The notes under the pieces: generated by a model | Databases searched by the model: none | What the model was told of the DNA's origin: nothing | What the model saw: only the letters and a program-made list of their open reading frames with translations | Shown: one piece after another, positions 24,755-34,458 of the stretch | Position numbering within the stretch: the stretch's first letter is position 1 | How the letters are laid out: each line of letters begins with the position of its first letter | Program-made: the position numbers and the translations under genes | DNA from: Pseudomonadota bacterium | GTDB taxonomy: Bacteria; Pseudomonadota; Alphaproteobacteria; Rhodospirillales; Magnetospirillaceae | Direction of reading: 5' to 3' | DNA: 64,000 nucleotides | Assembly (NCBI GenBank): GCA_021848545.1 | Contig: JAJZUL010000004.1 | Location: 59,073-123,072 of the forward strand

Positions 24755-26206
24755 CTACCGCCGCCAGAAACCGGGGACGAGCAGGACCAGCAGCGGGAAT
24801 ACCTCCACCCGCCCGAACACCATGCCCAGGGCCAGCAGGGCCTTGGCGCCGTCGGGCAGGGCGGCGAATCCGCCGGGATCGCCGATGGTGGTTCCCAGGC
24901 CCAGTCCCGAATCCGAAATGGCGCCCGCCGCGCCGGACAAGGCGGTGGTGAAGTCAAGGCCGAACAATCCCAGGGCGGCGGCCAGGGCGGCGAAGGCCAG
25001 GGCGAAGACATAGACGTAGCCCATGACCGATTCCAAAGCCTCCTGGGGAACGGTCTGGCGGTTGAAGGTGGTGATCAGCACGGCATGGGGCCGGAGCGAC
25101 CGGCGCATCTGCATCAAGGCGTCGGTGAGCAGCAACCGCAGGCGGAAGATCTTGATGCCGCCGGTGGTCGAACCGGCGCAGCCACCCAACAGCGTCAGAA
25201 AGATCAGCAGCACTTCGGGCAGGCCCCGCCACCGGGCGGTATCGGTGAAAAAGCCGGTTCCGGTCATGGTCGAAACCACGGCGAAGGCGCCGTCGCCGGC
25301 CGATGCCATGAATCCGCGTTGGCTGGTGCTCCATAGCCAGGCGGCCATCACCGCCGAGGCGGCGACCATGATGCCCAGGTACCATCGCACCTGACCGTCC
25401 CTCAATATCGCCCCGATCCGCCCCTGCGCCAGTTGCAGATAGGCGAGGAAGGGCAGGCCGCCCAGGACCATCCCTAAGGCGGCCACCAGTTCGACGGTAT
25501 CGCGGTGACGGGGACCCAGCACCGTCCCCCAGATGGCGAATCCACCGGTCGAGAGGCTGGCCATGGCCTGCATCAGGGCGGGAAAGGGCGCCAGACCCGC
25601 CACCCATAGCAGGATCGCGACGGTCAGGGTCAGGCCGCTATAGATGGCGATCAGGGTGCCGGCGATCCAGGTGGCGCGTGGCGACGCCCTTCCGCCGGGC
25701 GCCACCATCTCGATGCGGAAAATCTGCATGCCGCCGACATTGAGGGGCGGTAGCACGGCGACCACGGTGAGCAGGGTGCCGATGCCGCCCACCCATTGCA
25801 GCAAGCCCCGCCACAGGATCAGCCCCGAGGGCAGATCATGGACGTGGCGCAGCACCGTCCAGCCGGTGGTGGTCAGGCCGCAGGTGGCCTCGAACAGGGA
25901 ATCCATCGCCGACAGATGCGAATCGCCGAACGCGAACGGCAAGGCGGCGAAGCCGCAGGGGACCAGCCATCCCAGGGCGGTGGCCAGAAAGGCCTGGCGC
26001 GCGGACAAGCCCATCCACGGTCCCGGCATCCGGCTGCCCAGAACCAGGGCCAGGCCGACGAATACGGTCAGGCCGCCGGAGATGGCGAACATCCGCCATT
26101 CGCCGTTGCCGGCGGCGGCATCGGCCATGCCGGGAACCGCCATGACCAAGGCCAGCGCCACCAGCAGCCAGCCGACGATATGCAGTACCGGACGCAGCCC
26201 GATCAT
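24755..26206 (-). CDS. trkH: TrkH-family potassium uptake channel subunit (second of a pair)
   Basis: A 483-residue inner-membrane protein of the TrkH/KtrB superfamily. Four pore repeats give the filter segments ATCGLTTTGWT, ASLSTGGFAIW, TMTGTGFFTD and ISDSGLGLG. The fourth deviates from the usual GNVGPG. Uptake needs a cytosolic TrkA NAD(H)-binding gating subunit, which is not encoded here. It lies 3 bp downstream of a second TrkH gene, 483 and 486 residues long, that differs clearly in sequence, so this is an old duplication. Confidence 0.9.
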   Translation of the reverse strand: MIGLRPVLHIVGWLLVALALVMAVPGMADAAAGNGEWRMFAISGGLTVFVGLALVLGSRMPGPWMGLSARQAFLATALGWLVPCGFAALPFAFGDSHLSAMDSLFEATCGLTTTGWTVLRHVHDLPSGLILWRGLLQWVGGIGTLLTVVAVLPPLNVGGMQIFRIEMVAPGGRASPRATWIAGTLIAIYSGLTLTVAILLWVAGLAPFPALMQAMASLSTGGFAIWGTVLGPRHRDTVELVAALGMVLGGLPFLAYLQLAQGRIGAILRDGQVRWYLGIMVAASAVMAAWLWSTSQRGFMASAGDGAFAVVSTMTGTGFFTDTARWRGLPEVLLIFLTLLGGCAGSTTGGIKIFRLRLLLTDALMQMRRSLRPHAVLITTFNRQTVPQEALESVMGYVYVFALAFAALAAALGLFGLDFTTALSGAAGAISDSGLGLGTTIGDPGGFAALPDGAKALLALGMVFGRVEVFPLLVLLVPGFWRR

Positions 26207-26209
26207 CGT

Positions 26210-27670
26210 CTATTCCCGCCAGAAGCCACGACTGAACACCACGAACACCGTGAACAATTCCAGGCGTCCCACCAGCATCTCGAAGGTCAGGATCCATTTG
26301 GCGGCGTCGGGCAGGGACTGGTACGAGCCGGCCGGGCCGATGACGGCGCCCAGCCCGCGACCGCCATTGCCCAGCGCCGCCGCCGATCCCGACAAGGCCG
26401 AGGTCAGGTCGAGCCCGGTCATGGCCAAGGCGACGGCGAGGGCGGCGAAGGTCACCATATAGACGATGACGAAGGCCAGAACCGAGCGCGTCACCGGGTC
26501 GGACAGGAATTGGCGGTCGTATTCCACGGCGAAAACGCCATGGGGGTGCAGCAGCCGTCGCACATGGGCCTTGGTCAGGCGCATCAGCACCTGCCAGCGG
26601 AACACGCGGATGCCGCCTGCCGGTGATCCGGTGCAGCCGCCGACGAAGGCCAGCAGGAAGAACACGATCCGGGCGAAACCGCCCCAATTGCCGTAATCGC
26701 TGACCACGAAGCCGGTGGTGGTCATCACCGAGGTGACGCTGAAAATGCTGTCGCGCAAGGACTGGCCCAGGCTCCAATCGCTGGTCGTCCAGCGCCACAT
26801 CGCCACCGCCAGGGAAAACAGGGCGATGGCGCCAAGGTAGCTGCGCAGCTGGGGATCGCGCAGGATCGTCGCCGGTCGCCGCCGCCAATGGGCGACGAAC
26901 AAAGGCAGCGGCGCCGCGCCGACGAGCATGGACGCCACCGCGACCCATTGCACGCCGGTCCCCCAATGGGCCAGCGACTGGTCCGATGTGGAAAAACCGC
27001 CGGTGGACACGGCCGCCATGGCCTGACAGGCGGCGTCCAGCGGGGTCATGCCGGCGGCGGCGAAGGCGATGGCCGAACACAAGGTGAAAAACGCGTAGGT
27101 CAGGGCGGCGGCCCGCACCACATGGGACAGGCGCGAGCGGATTTTTTCGGAGCGGTCGGACGAATCCATGCGGAACAATTGCATGCCGCCGATGCGCAGG
27201 AACGGCAGCACCGCCATGCCCATGACGATGATGGCCGCGCCCCCCAGCCAGTTGAGCAGCGCCCGCCAGACCAGGATGCCGGCGGGCAGGGTGGCCAGCC
27301 CGGTGATGACGGTGGCCCCCGTGGTGGTCAGCCCGCTCATCGCTTCGAACACGGCGTCGGTGACCGACAGATGCAGGGTCGAAAAAATCAGCGGCAGGGC
27401 GGCGAAGGCCGCCAGCAGGATGCCGCCCGAAACCGTCACCAGGAACGCCTGGCGGATGTTGAGGCGGAGACGGCTCCGCGGCCGGTTGCCCAGGATCAGA
27501 ACGCCCGCGATGAAGCCGGTGGCCGCCGCCGCCGCCAGGAACACCTGCCAGTCCGCGTTTCCGGCCAGGCCATCGATCGCGGCCGGAATGCCCATCGCCC
27601 CGGCCAGAACCAGGAGCAGGTATCCGTTGACGAACAAAACCGGGCGAACGTCGAGCACCGCCTTCCCCAT
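26210..27670 (-). CDS. trkH: TrkH-family potassium uptake channel subunit (first of a pair)
   Basis: A 486-residue membrane protein with TrkH pore segments MSGLTTTGATV, AAVSTGGFSTSD, VMTTTGFVVSDYG and LGNGGRGLG. The GGCTGSPAGGIRVFR segment matches the conserved TrkH GGCSGSTAGGIK. It is the promoter-proximal gene of the tandem pair. Upstream lie 538 bp with a 63-bp tandem repeat. K+ selectivity is inferred from the glycine filters; some family members also carry Na+. Confidence 0.9.
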   Translation of the reverse strand: MGKAVLDVRPVLFVNGYLLLVLAGAMGIPAAIDGLAGNADWQVFLAAAAATGFIAGVLILGNRPRSRLRLNIRQAFLVTVSGGILLAAFAALPLIFSTLHLSVTDAVFEAMSGLTTTGATVITGLATLPAGILVWRALLNWLGGAAIIVMGMAVLPFLRIGGMQLFRMDSSDRSEKIRSRLSHVVRAAALTYAFFTLCSAIAFAAAGMTPLDAACQAMAAVSTGGFSTSDQSLAHWGTGVQWVAVASMLVGAAPLPLFVAHWRRRPATILRDPQLRSYLGAIALFSLAVAMWRWTTSDWSLGQSLRDSIFSVTSVMTTTGFVVSDYGNWGGFARIVFFLLAFVGGCTGSPAGGIRVFRWQVLMRLTKAHVRRLLHPHGVFAVEYDRQFLSDPVTRSVLAFVIVYMVTFAALAVALAMTGLDLTSALSGSAAALGNGGRGLGAVIGPAGSYQSLPDAAKWILTFEMLVGRLELFTVFVVFSRGFWRE

Positions 27671-27795
27671 ATTTTCGTCCCGCCTTCTGCGGTCTTTCGC
27701 GATCTATCGGCCACCGCCGGTCAAAAGGCAAGCGGTCAGTCGGGTAACGCCCGCGCGAGCGCCGGCGTAACAAACCCGCCCCCTCCTCTTTCGAC

Positions 27796-27900
27796 CTTTG
27801 GCACCCGGAGGCGCGGTACGCGCCGACTATGCGCGTTGAGCGCGCCGGAGCGAGCGCAAGCGAGTGAGGATAAGCCAAGCGCGAGCGCCGGCGCATGAGG
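27796..27900. repeat. GC-rich intergenic repeat, family D, copy 2
   Basis: TTTGGCACCCGGAGG and ACTATGCGCGTTGAGCGC match copy 1 at 7318. It continues directly into the 63-bp tandem array, whose unit may be an amplified part of this repeat. AGCGCAAGCGAG also resembles the middle of the family C element. Confidence 0.55.
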
Positions 27901-28041
27901 CCCAACCAACAAACCAGCGCAAGCGAGTGAGGATAAGCCAAGCGCGAGCGCCGGCGCATGAGGCCCAACCAACAAACCAGCGCAAGCGAGTGAGGATAAG
28001 CCAAGCGCGAGCGCCGGCGCATGAGGCCCAACCAACAAACC
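27853..28041. repeat. Three perfect 63-bp tandem repeats
   Basis: Units start at 27853, 27916 and 27979 with AGCGCAAGCGAGTGAGGATA and are identical by eye; a 5-bp start of a fourth follows. Because 63 is a multiple of three, frames stay open across the array on both strands, giving a false 21-residue peptide repeat. Copy number may vary between strains. Confidence 0.92.
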
Positions 28042-28208
28042 AGCGCCAAGAAAGCTGAGGCCAACAATAAATCCTATCCCGAAATTCCCATAATTTCCCT
28101 GGGCTGGAGCGGCCCGGTCCGATCTGTCATGATCGTTATAAAGTGGTATCGTTCCAAACTGACGCGCGGTTCAATCCGGCCGCCGTCGCAGACAAGGAGC
28201 CGGGACGC

Positions 28209-29177
28209 ATGGCCGTGCGCAAGTCCCCGTCCCCCAAATATTCTTCCCCCCCATCCTCGTCCCATGATCCGGCGGTCTGGCCCGCCTATCTCGCGCTGCG
28301 GGACAAGGGCGAACTGCGGCGCCGCGCCGAGCGGGCCGTGGCCGCTCTCAGAGATTGCCGCATGTGTCCCAACGATTGCGGCGCCGACCGCATCGACGGC
28401 ACCAATCGCACGCTATGCCGCGTCGGCCGCCATGCCTACGTCCATTCCTTTGCCGTCCATCGTGGCGGCGAGGCCTGTCTGGCGGGCGCCAACGGATCGG
28501 GCACCATCTTCTTTTCCGGCTGCAACATGCGGTGCCTGTACTGCCAGAATTGGGAAATCGCCGTCCAGGGCGAGGGCGAGCCGGTCACCGCCGAGGCTTT
28601 GGCCGACATGATGATCGACCTCCAGAATCAGGGATGTCACAACATCCATCTGGTCAGCCCCACCCATGTCACCGCCCATATCCTGGAAGCCCTGCCCATC
28701 GCCGTCGAGCGGGGGCTGCATCTGCCCCTGGTGTGGAACAGCGGCGGTTATGATTCGGTGGAGACGTTGGCCCTGCTGGACGGGATCGTCGACATCTATC
28801 TGCCCGACGTCAAATACGGCGACAGCCGGACCGCGCGACTTTTTTCCAGCGTCCACAATTATGTCGACGCCTGTCAGGCCGCCGTCATCGAGATGTATCG
28901 GCAGGTGGGCAATCTGGAGGTGGGAGCGGACGGGGTGGCCCGGCGCGGCCTGCTGGTCCGCCATCTGGTGCTGCCCGACGGGTTGTCGGGGGCCGAGGCG
29001 GTCTTCGCCTTTCTCGCCCGCGAGGTTTCGCCCGACGTGGCCATCCATGTCATGGGGCACTACCATCCCTATGGCCGCGCCCGTCAGCATCCCAGCCTGA
29101 GCCAGCCCATCCCCCGCGACCAAGTGGAGGCGGCGCTGACGGCCGCCCGCGCCGCGGGATTGAAGCCGATCACATGA
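28209..29177 (+). CDS. PflX-like radical SAM protein (COG1313)
   Basis: A 322-residue radical S-adenosylmethionine enzyme related to pyruvate-formate-lyase activases. The cluster motif is FFSGCNMRCLYCQNW (C105, C109, C112). An additional N-terminal cysteine set (CRMCPNDCGADR) precedes it, as in PflX/COG1313 proteins. HLVSPTHVTAHI and DIYLPDVKYGD follow. The glycyl-radical or other substrate is unknown and no glycyl-radical enzyme adjoins it. The ATG at 28209 has AAGGAG 9 nt upstream. It is convergent with folC. Confidence 0.88.
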   Translation: MAVRKSPSPKYSSPPSSSHDPAVWPAYLALRDKGELRRRAERAVAALRDCRMCPNDCGADRIDGTNRTLCRVGRHAYVHSFAVHRGGEACLAGANGSGTIFFSGCNMRCLYCQNWEIAVQGEGEPVTAEALADMMIDLQNQGCHNIHLVSPTHVTAHILEALPIAVERGLHLPLVWNSGGYDSVETLALLDGIVDIYLPDVKYGDSRTARLFSSVHNYVDACQAAVIEMYRQVGNLEVGADGVARRGLLVRHLVLPDGLSGAEAVFAFLAREVSPDVAIHVMGHYHPYGRARQHPSLSQPIPRDQVEAALTAARAAGLKPIT

Positions 29178-29190
29178 TCAGCGTCGGCGC

Positions 29191-30498
29191 CTACCCGTTG
29201 TTCTCCGCCAGCGCCGCGCCGGCCAGATAGAGCGATCCGCAAATCAAAATGCGGGCGGGCCCCGGCATGGCGGCGGTCAGTTCGGACAGGGCTTCGGCCA
29301 GGGACGGGGCGGGCTTGGAATCGACGCAGAAATGTTCGGTGCCCTTGGCCGCCACCTCGGCGGCGGGCACCGCGTTGGGGGTGCCGGGGACGGAAACGGC
29401 GCGGATCGCCTTGAATCGGGGGGCGATGATGCGCAAAAAGGCGTCGATATCCTTGGAATTCAACATGCCGATCACCCCATAGGTGGGCTTGTCGCGCCAG
29501 CCCCGCATGTGGCGTTGCAGCGCTTCGGCGGCATGGGGGTTATGGGCGCCGTCCACCCACAATTCCCAGTCCGGGGGCAACATCCCGGCCAGGGCGCCTT
29601 TTTCCAGCTTTTGCAGGCGGGCCGGCCATTCGACGCTGCGCATGCCGAGCGCCAGGGCCGCCGGCGGGAAATCGGGAAAGGGCGGCGGCTGGTTGAGGCG
29701 GGTCAGCCGCTCTACCGCGGCCAGGGCCAGACCGGCGTTGCGCACCTGGAAACTGCCGGGCAGGGCCGGTGCCGGCAGCGACCATTCCACCGATTTGCCC
29801 TTGTACAGCACGCCGCCGTCGGGGGTCGAACGGACGAAGAAATCCTCGCCCTCCTTCATCAGCGGCACGCCGTATTCCAGGGAGCGGGCCTCGATCACCT
29901 TGTTGACCTTGCGGTCCTGGGCGGCCACCACGCAGGGGATGCCGCGTTTCATGATGGCGGCTTTCTCGGCGGCGATGGCCTCGATGCGGCCTCCCAGATA
30001 TTGCTGATGATCCATGGCGATGGGCGTCAGGATGTTCAGCGCCGGGCGCTCGATCATGTTGGTGGCGTCCAGCCGTCCGCCCAGACCGGTCTCCAGCAGG
30101 CAGATATCGGCCGGCTCGCGCGAGAAGGCGAGAAAGGCGGCGGCGGTGGTGATTTCGAAAAAGGTGATGGGTTCGTCGCCGTTGGCGGCCTCGACCTCTT
30201 CGAGCAGCGCCGCCAGGAAATCGTCTTCGGGCAGGCGGCCGGCGATGCGGATGCGTTCGGCGAAGCGCACCAGATGGGGCGAGGTGTAGGCGTGGACCCG
30301 GTGACCGGCCGCCTCGAAAAAGGCGCGCAGGAACGCCACCGTCGATCCTTTGCCGTTGGTGCCGGCGACATGGATGACCGGGGGCAGCATGCGTTCGGGA
30401 TGGCCCAGACGGGCCAACAGCGCGTCGATCCGGTCGAGCGACAGGTCGATGGTCTTGGGATAAAGATTGTGCAGACGATCGAGGATGGTATCGAGCAT
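29191..30498 (-). CDS. folC: Bifunctional dihydrofolate synthase/folylpolyglutamate synthase
   Basis: A 435-residue Mur-ligase-family enzyme that adds glutamate to dihydropteroate and to folates. The ATP-binding P-loop is HVAGTNGKGST (about 44-53). LLETGLGGRLDATN, the omega-loop region, TPIAMDHQQYLG and the C-terminal WVDGAHNPHAAEAL are family hallmarks. It lies at the end of the trpB-trpA-accD-folC block, the common alphaproteobacterial arrangement, with a perfect inverted repeat in the gap to accD. Confidence 0.95.
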   Translation of the reverse strand: MLDTILDRLHNLYPKTIDLSLDRIDALLARLGHPERMLPPVIHVAGTNGKGSTVAFLRAFFEAAGHRVHAYTSPHLVRFAERIRIAGRLPEDDFLAALLEEVEAANGDEPITFFEITTAAAFLAFSREPADICLLETGLGGRLDATNMIERPALNILTPIAMDHQQYLGGRIEAIAAEKAAIMKRGIPCVVAAQDRKVNKVIEARSLEYGVPLMKEGEDFFVRSTPDGGVLYKGKSVEWSLPAPALPGSFQVRNAGLALAAVERLTRLNQPPPFPDFPPAALALGMRSVEWPARLQKLEKGALAGMLPPDWELWVDGAHNPHAAEALQRHMRGWRDKPTYGVIGMLNSKDIDAFLRIIAPRFKAIRAVSVPGTPNAVPAAEVAAKGTEHFCVDSKPAPSLAEALSELTAAMPGPARILICGSLYLAGAALAENNG

Positions 30499-30622
30499 GG
30501 GCGGTCCGGCATCTGGTTCCCCGTGCTTTCCGACCGTCTTGCGGCGGCCGTTCGGGCGCGGAACCTGTTTCAGGTCAGGGCGCGGGTGACGGCGGGGAAA
30601 TCCGCCCGGCGACCCGCGGGCG

Positions 30623-30646
30623 GCGTCGATCGGTTCCGATCGACGC
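30623..30646. repeat. Perfect 11-bp inverted repeat between accD and folC
   Basis: GCGTCGATCGG-TT-CCGATCGACGC. Similar but less perfect sequence occurs at 14325-14352 (GGCGTTGATCG and CGATCAATGCC) and as a half-site near 10900 (TCGATCAACGCCCGT). It has no T run and may be a minor repeat family or an mRNA-processing hairpin. Confidence 0.55.
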
Positions 30647-30712
30647 TCCCTGGTATAAGTGGTTGCCGACCCCCGCCACGTCCAGTCGGAAATCCGGCTC
30701 TAAATCAATAAA

Positions 30713-31609
30713 TTAGGCGTCGACGGCGTCCACCGGCAGGGCCAGCAGATCGCCGGCCGCATTCCGGTTGCGCAGCAGCGACAACAACCGGATCAGGGTG
30801 GCGCGCAGGTCGCGGCGCGGCACCACCATGTCCACCATGCCCTTGTCGAGCAGATATTCGGCCTTCTGGAATCCGTCGGGCAGTTTTTCGCGGATGGTGG
30901 TTTCGATCACCCGCGCCCCGGCGAAGCCGATCACTGCGCCCGGCTCGGCCAGGGCGATGTCGCCCAGCATGGCGAAGCTGGCCGACACGCCGCCGGTGGT
31001 GGGGTCGGTCAGCAGCACCAGATAGGGCAGCCCCTTTTCCTTCACCCGGTCCACCGCCACGGTGGTGCGGGCCATCTGCATCAGGGACAGAATGCCTTCC
31101 TGCATGCGGGCGCCGCCCGAGGCGGGAATGACGATCAGCGGCGCGTCCTGGACGACGGCCAGATCGGCGGCAGCGACGATGCCTTCGCCCACCGCCGTGC
31201 CCATGGACCCGCCCTGGAACTCGAAATTGAAGATGGCGATCACCACGTTGATGCCGCCCATGCGGCCGTGGGCGACGATGATGGCGTCGTGTTCGCCGGT
31301 CTTGGCGCGGGTGTCCTTCAGACGGTCGGCATAGCGTTTCTGATCGCGGAACTTCAGCGGATCGTCGGGCGTCTTGGGCAGTTCGATGCGCTGGTATTTG
31401 GCGTCATCGAACAGCATCTCCAGCCGCTTCTTGGCCGGCAGGCGCAGATGGTGGCCGCAATGCTGGCAGACATGAAGGCTTTTCTCCATGTCGCGATGGA
31501 ACATCAGATGGTCGCAGCTCGGGCATTTCTGCCACAGATTGTCCGGTACTTCCTTAGGCCGGACCAAAGCCTGGAGCTTGGGCCGGACGTAATTGGTCAA
31601 CCAGTTCAT
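30713..31609 (-). CDS. accD: Acetyl-CoA carboxylase carboxyltransferase subunit beta
   Basis: A 298-residue subunit that with AccA transfers the carboxyl group from biotin to acetyl-CoA. It has the N-terminal four-cysteine zinc ribbon (C29, C32, C48, C51) and crotonase-fold motifs [33 protein letters not shown] and [14 protein letters not shown]. The ATG at 31609 has AAGGGGG upstream. It lies 10 bp after trpA, as in many proteobacteria where trpA/accD/folC are linked. Confidence 0.97.
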   Translation of the reverse strand: MNWLTNYVRPKLQALVRPKEVPDNLWQKCPSCDHLMFHRDMEKSLHVCQHCGHHLRLPAKKRLEMLFDDAKYQRIELPKTPDDPLKFRDQKRYADRLKDTRAKTGEHDAIIVAHGRMGGINVVIAIFNFEFQGGSMGTAVGEGIVAAADLAVVQDAPLIVIPASGGARMQEGILSLMQMARTTVAVDRVKEKGLPYLVLLTDPTTGGVSASFAMLGDIALAEPGAVIGFAGARVIETTIREKLPDGFQKAEYLLDKGMVDMVVPRRDLRATLIRLLSLLRNRNAAGDLLALPVDAVDA

Positions 31610-31619
31610 GATGCCCCCT

Positions 31620-32435
31620 TTACTTCCCCGTGCCGTTTTCGGCGACGGCGGCGCCCCGGATGCCGGTGGCCAGCCCGCGCACCAGATCAAGCGCGCCGGC
31701 ATTGCCCAGGTCCGTCGCCGCCTGGACGATGGCCGAGCCCACCACCACGCCATCGGCGATGCGGGCGATCGCGGCGGCCTGTTCCGGGCTTTTGATGCCG
31801 AAGCCGACGCAGACCGGCAGATCGGTATGGCGGCGGATGCGGGCCACCGCGTCGGCCACCGCCGCCTCATCGGCCGAGCGCGTGCCGGTGATGCCGGCGA
31901 TCGAAACGTAATAAACGAACCCGGACGCCCGGCTCACCACTTGCGGCAGGCGGGCCTCGTCGCTGGTGGGGGTGGCCAGGAAAATGAAATCGATGCCCTG
32001 GGCACGGGCGTGGGGCAGCAGCTCGTCCACCTCTTCCGGCGGCAGATCGACGATGATCAGCCCGTCCACGCCGGCCTCGGCGGCTTCGCGGCAGAAGCGT
32101 TCCGGCCCCCGCGTATAGACGGGATTGTAATAGCCCATCAGCACCACCGGCGTATCCCGGTCGGTCTGGCGGAAACGGGCGACCATCTCCAGGGTCAGGG
32201 CCAGGGAGCCGCCCGCCGCCAACGCCCGGCGCGCCGCCAACTGGATGGCGGGGCCGTCGGCCATGGGATCGGTGAAGGGCATGCCGAATTCGATGATGTC
32301 GGCACCGGCCGAGGGCAGCGCGTCGAGCAGCTTCTGGCTGCTCTCCCGGTCGGGGTCGCAGGCCATGATGTACGTGATCAGGGCGGCGCGGTTTTCCGCC
32401 TTCAGAGCCTGGAAGCGGGCTTTGAGGCGCGACAT
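31620..32435 (-). CDS. trpA: Tryptophan synthase alpha subunit
   Basis: A 271-residue TIM barrel that splits indole-3-glycerol phosphate to indole, which is channelled to TrpB. The catalytic Glu is in [18 protein letters not shown] and the catalytic Asp in [22 protein letters not shown] and GVVVGSAIV form the phosphate site. Its start overlaps the trpB stop by one base (TGATG), indicating translational coupling. Confidence 0.97.
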   Translation of the reverse strand: MSRLKARFQALKAENRAALITYIMACDPDRESSQKLLDALPSAGADIIEFGMPFTDPMADGPAIQLAARRALAAGGSLALTLEMVARFRQTDRDTPVVLMGYYNPVYTRGPERFCREAAEAGVDGLIIVDLPPEEVDELLPHARAQGIDFIFLATPTSDEARLPQVVSRASGFVYYVSIAGITGTRSADEAAVADAVARIRRHTDLPVCVGFGIKSPEQAAAIARIADGVVVGSAIVQAATDLGNAGALDLVRGLATGIRGAAVAENGTGK

Positions 32436-33652
32436 CAGACCGGCCCTCCTTCCCCAAGGGCGGCGGCGACGGTGGCCACGTCCTTGTCGCCGCGCCCCGA
32501 CAGATTGATCACCATCAGATGGTCGCGGGGAAGCGTGCCGGCGATGCGCCCGGCATGGGCCAAAGCGTGGCTGGATTCGAGCGCGGGAATGATCCCCTCC
32601 ATGCGGGTGCACAAACGGAAGGCGTCCAGGGCCTCGGTGTCGGTGACCGAAACGTACTCGACCCGGCCGCTATCCTTCAGCCAGGCGTGTTCGGGGCCGA
32701 TGCCGGGGTAATCGAGCCCGGCGGAAATGGAATGGGCCTCTTCGATCTGACCGTTCTCGTCCTGAAGCAGATAGGTGCGGTTGCCGTGCAGCACGCCGGG
32801 CCGGCCGCCGGCCAGCGAGGCGGCGTGCTTGCCGCTGTCCAGGCCGTGGCCGGCCGCTTCGACGCCGACCATGCGGATTGCGGGCTCGTCGAGAAAGGGA
32901 TGGAACAGGCCGATGGCGTTGGAGCCGCCGCCGATGCAGGCCACCAGACTGTCGGGCAGGCGGCCGTAGCGCGCCATGCTCTGGGCGCGCACCTCTTCGC
33001 CGATGACCGACTGGAAATCGCGGACCATGGCGGGATAGGGATGGGGGCCGGCGGCGGTGCCGATCAGATAATAGGTGCTGTCGACGTGGGCCACCCAGTC
33101 GCGCAAGGCGTCGTTCATGGCGTCCTTCAGGGTGGCGGCGCCGGCTTCCACCGGCTTGACCTCGGCGCCCAGCAGCTTCATGCGATAGACGTTGGGCGCC
33201 TGCCGGGCGATGTCGGTGGCGCCCATATAGATCACGCATTCCATGCCGAACAGGGCGCAGACGGTGGCGGTGGCCACGCCGTGCTGGCCGGCGCCGGTTT
33301 CGGCGATGATGCGGCGCTTGCCCATGCGCCGGGCCAGCAGAATCTGGCCGATGCAATTGTTGATCTTGTGGGCGCCGGTATGGTTCAGATCCTCGCGCTT
33401 CAGCAGGATCTGGGCGCCGCCCCACAGCCCGGTCAGGCGGCGGGCGTGATACAGCGGGTTGGGCCGTCCCACGTAATTGGCCAGAAGATCGCGGAATTCC
33501 TCGGTAAAGGCGGGGTCGAGCCGCGCCGCCCGGTACGCCCGCTCCACTTCCAGAATCAACGGCATCAGGGTTTCGGCGACGAACCGCCCGCCGTAAAGGC
33601 CGAAATGGCCGCGCTCGTCCGGGCCGGCGCGGTAGGTGTTCAAATTGGTCAT
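32435..33652 (-). CDS. trpB: Tryptophan synthase beta subunit
   Basis: A 405-residue PLP enzyme joining indole and serine. The PLP lysine is K96 in [24 protein letters not shown], the phosphate-binding [10 protein letters not shown] and the ESSHALAHA segment are present. The ATG at 33652 places the family-standard N terminus ([22 protein letters not shown]) correctly; ATG codons at 33685 and 33712 are in frame upstream. In most alphaproteobacteria trpF precedes it directly, but here a plus-strand block intervenes. Confidence 0.96.
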   Translation of the reverse strand: MTNLNTYRAGPDERGHFGLYGGRFVAETLMPLILEVERAYRAARLDPAFTEEFRDLLANYVGRPNPLYHARRLTGLWGGAQILLKREDLNHTGAHKINNCIGQILLARRMGKRRIIAETGAGQHGVATATVCALFGMECVIYMGATDIARQAPNVYRMKLLGAEVKPVEAGAATLKDAMNDALRDWVAHVDSTYYLIGTAAGPHPYPAMVRDFQSVIGEEVRAQSMARYGRLPDSLVACIGGGSNAIGLFHPFLDEPAIRMVGVEAAGHGLDSGKHAASLAGGRPGVLHGNRTYLLQDENGQIEEAHSISAGLDYPGIGPEHAWLKDSGRVEYVSVTDTEALDAFRLCTRMEGIIPALESSHALAHAGRIAGTLPRDHLMVINLSGRGDKDVATVAAALGEGGPV

Positions 33653-33849
33653 CGGATCGTCCAACCCTGATACCCTACATTCCATAGGGTTTCTCTTGCC
33701 TGAAAGGCGCAAACGGCCTCATATAAATTGCAGCCGCCGGTAGCGGAGCCGGGGGCGGCATCAGAGGCGGGGTAATAAACCATAGAGTCCGGGGGCTGGG
33801 GAACAGTTTCGTCACGGGCGGCGTTCAAACGGGCCTCGGTAGCGCTTAA

Positions 33850-33866
33850 TGTAGAATTATTCTAAA
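33850..33866 (+). promoter_or_regulatory. Irr/PerR-like operator upstream of rubrerythrin
   Basis: TGTAGAATTATTCTAAA contains the perfect 6-1-6 palindrome TAGAAT-T-ATTCTA. It matches the alphaproteobacterial iron control element (TTTAGAA-N3-TTCTAAA) at all but one specified position, and also resembles a PerR/Fur 7-1-7 box. It lies 4 bp upstream of the -35, a position compatible with either activation or repression. Confidence 0.62.
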
Positions 33867-33870
33867 GTAG

Positions 33871-33899
33871 TTGACAGGGCCCGATGCCATGGTCATAGT
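33871..33899 (+). promoter_or_regulatory. Rubrerythrin promoter
   Basis: A perfect TTGACA (33871-33876), 17-bp spacer and CATAGT (33894-33899), predicting a start near 33906 and a leader of about 105 nt. Confidence 0.68.
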
Positions 33900-34010
33900 C
33901 CGTGCATCGGGCGCGACCGGCGAACCTGCCGTCCCCAATGGAGCGGTTGGCGGGTTTCCGAGCCGGCTTTTGACATCGCGTCCCGTTAACCCATTCGTTT
34001 GGAGGTCGTC

Positions 34011-34430
34011 ATGTCGCTGAAGGGAAGCAAGACCGAAGCCAACCTGCAGGCCGCGTTCGCCGGCGAGAGCCAGGCCAACCGCCGTTATCTGTATTTCGCC
34101 CAGAAGGCGGACGTCGAGGGTCACAACGACGTTTCCGCCCTGTTCCGTTCCACCGCCGAGGGTGAGACCGGCCACGCGTTCGGCCACCTGGAATTCCTCG
34201 AGGAAAGCGGCGACCCGGCCACCGGCATGCCGATCGGCGAGACCGCCGACAATCTGAAGTCGGCCGTCGCCGGCGAGACCCACGAATACACCGACATGTA
34301 TCCGGGCATGGCCAAGACCGCCCGCGAGGAAGGCTTCGACGAGATCGCCGACTGGTTCGAGACCCTGGCCAAGGCCGAGAAGTCCCATGCCGGTCGTTAT
34401 CAGAAGGCCCTGGACGGTCTGGGCAAGTAA
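34011..34430 (+). CDS. Rubrerythrin-family diiron protein without rubredoxin domain
   Basis: A 139-residue four-helix ferritin-like protein. Diiron ligand motifs are [39 protein letters not shown] and [11 protein letters not shown]. The C-terminal rubredoxin domain of classical rubrerythrin is absent. The family reduces peroxide or acts in iron and oxidative stress handling. GGAGG at 34001-34005 sets the ATG at 34011. Behind it are a hairpin repeat and then the Fe-S reductase and DUF3501 genes, a conserved trio. Confidence 0.93.
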   Translation: MSLKGSKTEANLQAAFAGESQANRRYLYFAQKADVEGHNDVSALFRSTAEGETGHAFGHLEFLEESGDPATGMPIGETADNLKSAVAGETHEYTDMYPGMAKTAREEGFDEIADWFETLAKAEKSHAGRYQKALDGLGK

Positions 34431-34458
34431 GCCTGCGGGCGGGAAACCGGACCCGGCC

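Larger units (their letters stand above)
27671..28208. other. Divergent non-coding interval with tandem repeats
   Basis: This 538-bp gap between divergent trkH and the radical SAM gene holds a family D repeat and three 63-bp tandem units. A TATAAA hexamer at 28137-28142 may be the -10 of the radical SAM gene. Open frames through the tandem repeats are repeat artefacts, not genes. Confidence 0.6.
33653..34010. other. Divergent promoter region between trpB and rubrerythrin
   Basis: This 358-bp interval holds the rubrerythrin promoter and an iron-box-like palindrome. The trpB promoter must lie in 33660-33850, but no strong hexamers were seen and no tryptophan-rich leader peptide was recognised. 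Confidence 0.6.

Noticed and set aside
27853..28041. Possible CRISPR array
   Set aside because: The units are directly adjacent and identical throughout, with no unique spacers and no cas genes.
27864..28058. A 21-residue repeat peptide frame in the tandem array
   Set aside because: The period of 63 bp keeps frames open on both strands. There is no ribosome site and no family resemblance.
33660..33850. A trp attenuator before trpB
   Set aside because: No short peptide with tandem Trp codons and no terminator/antiterminator pair could be found on the minus strand.
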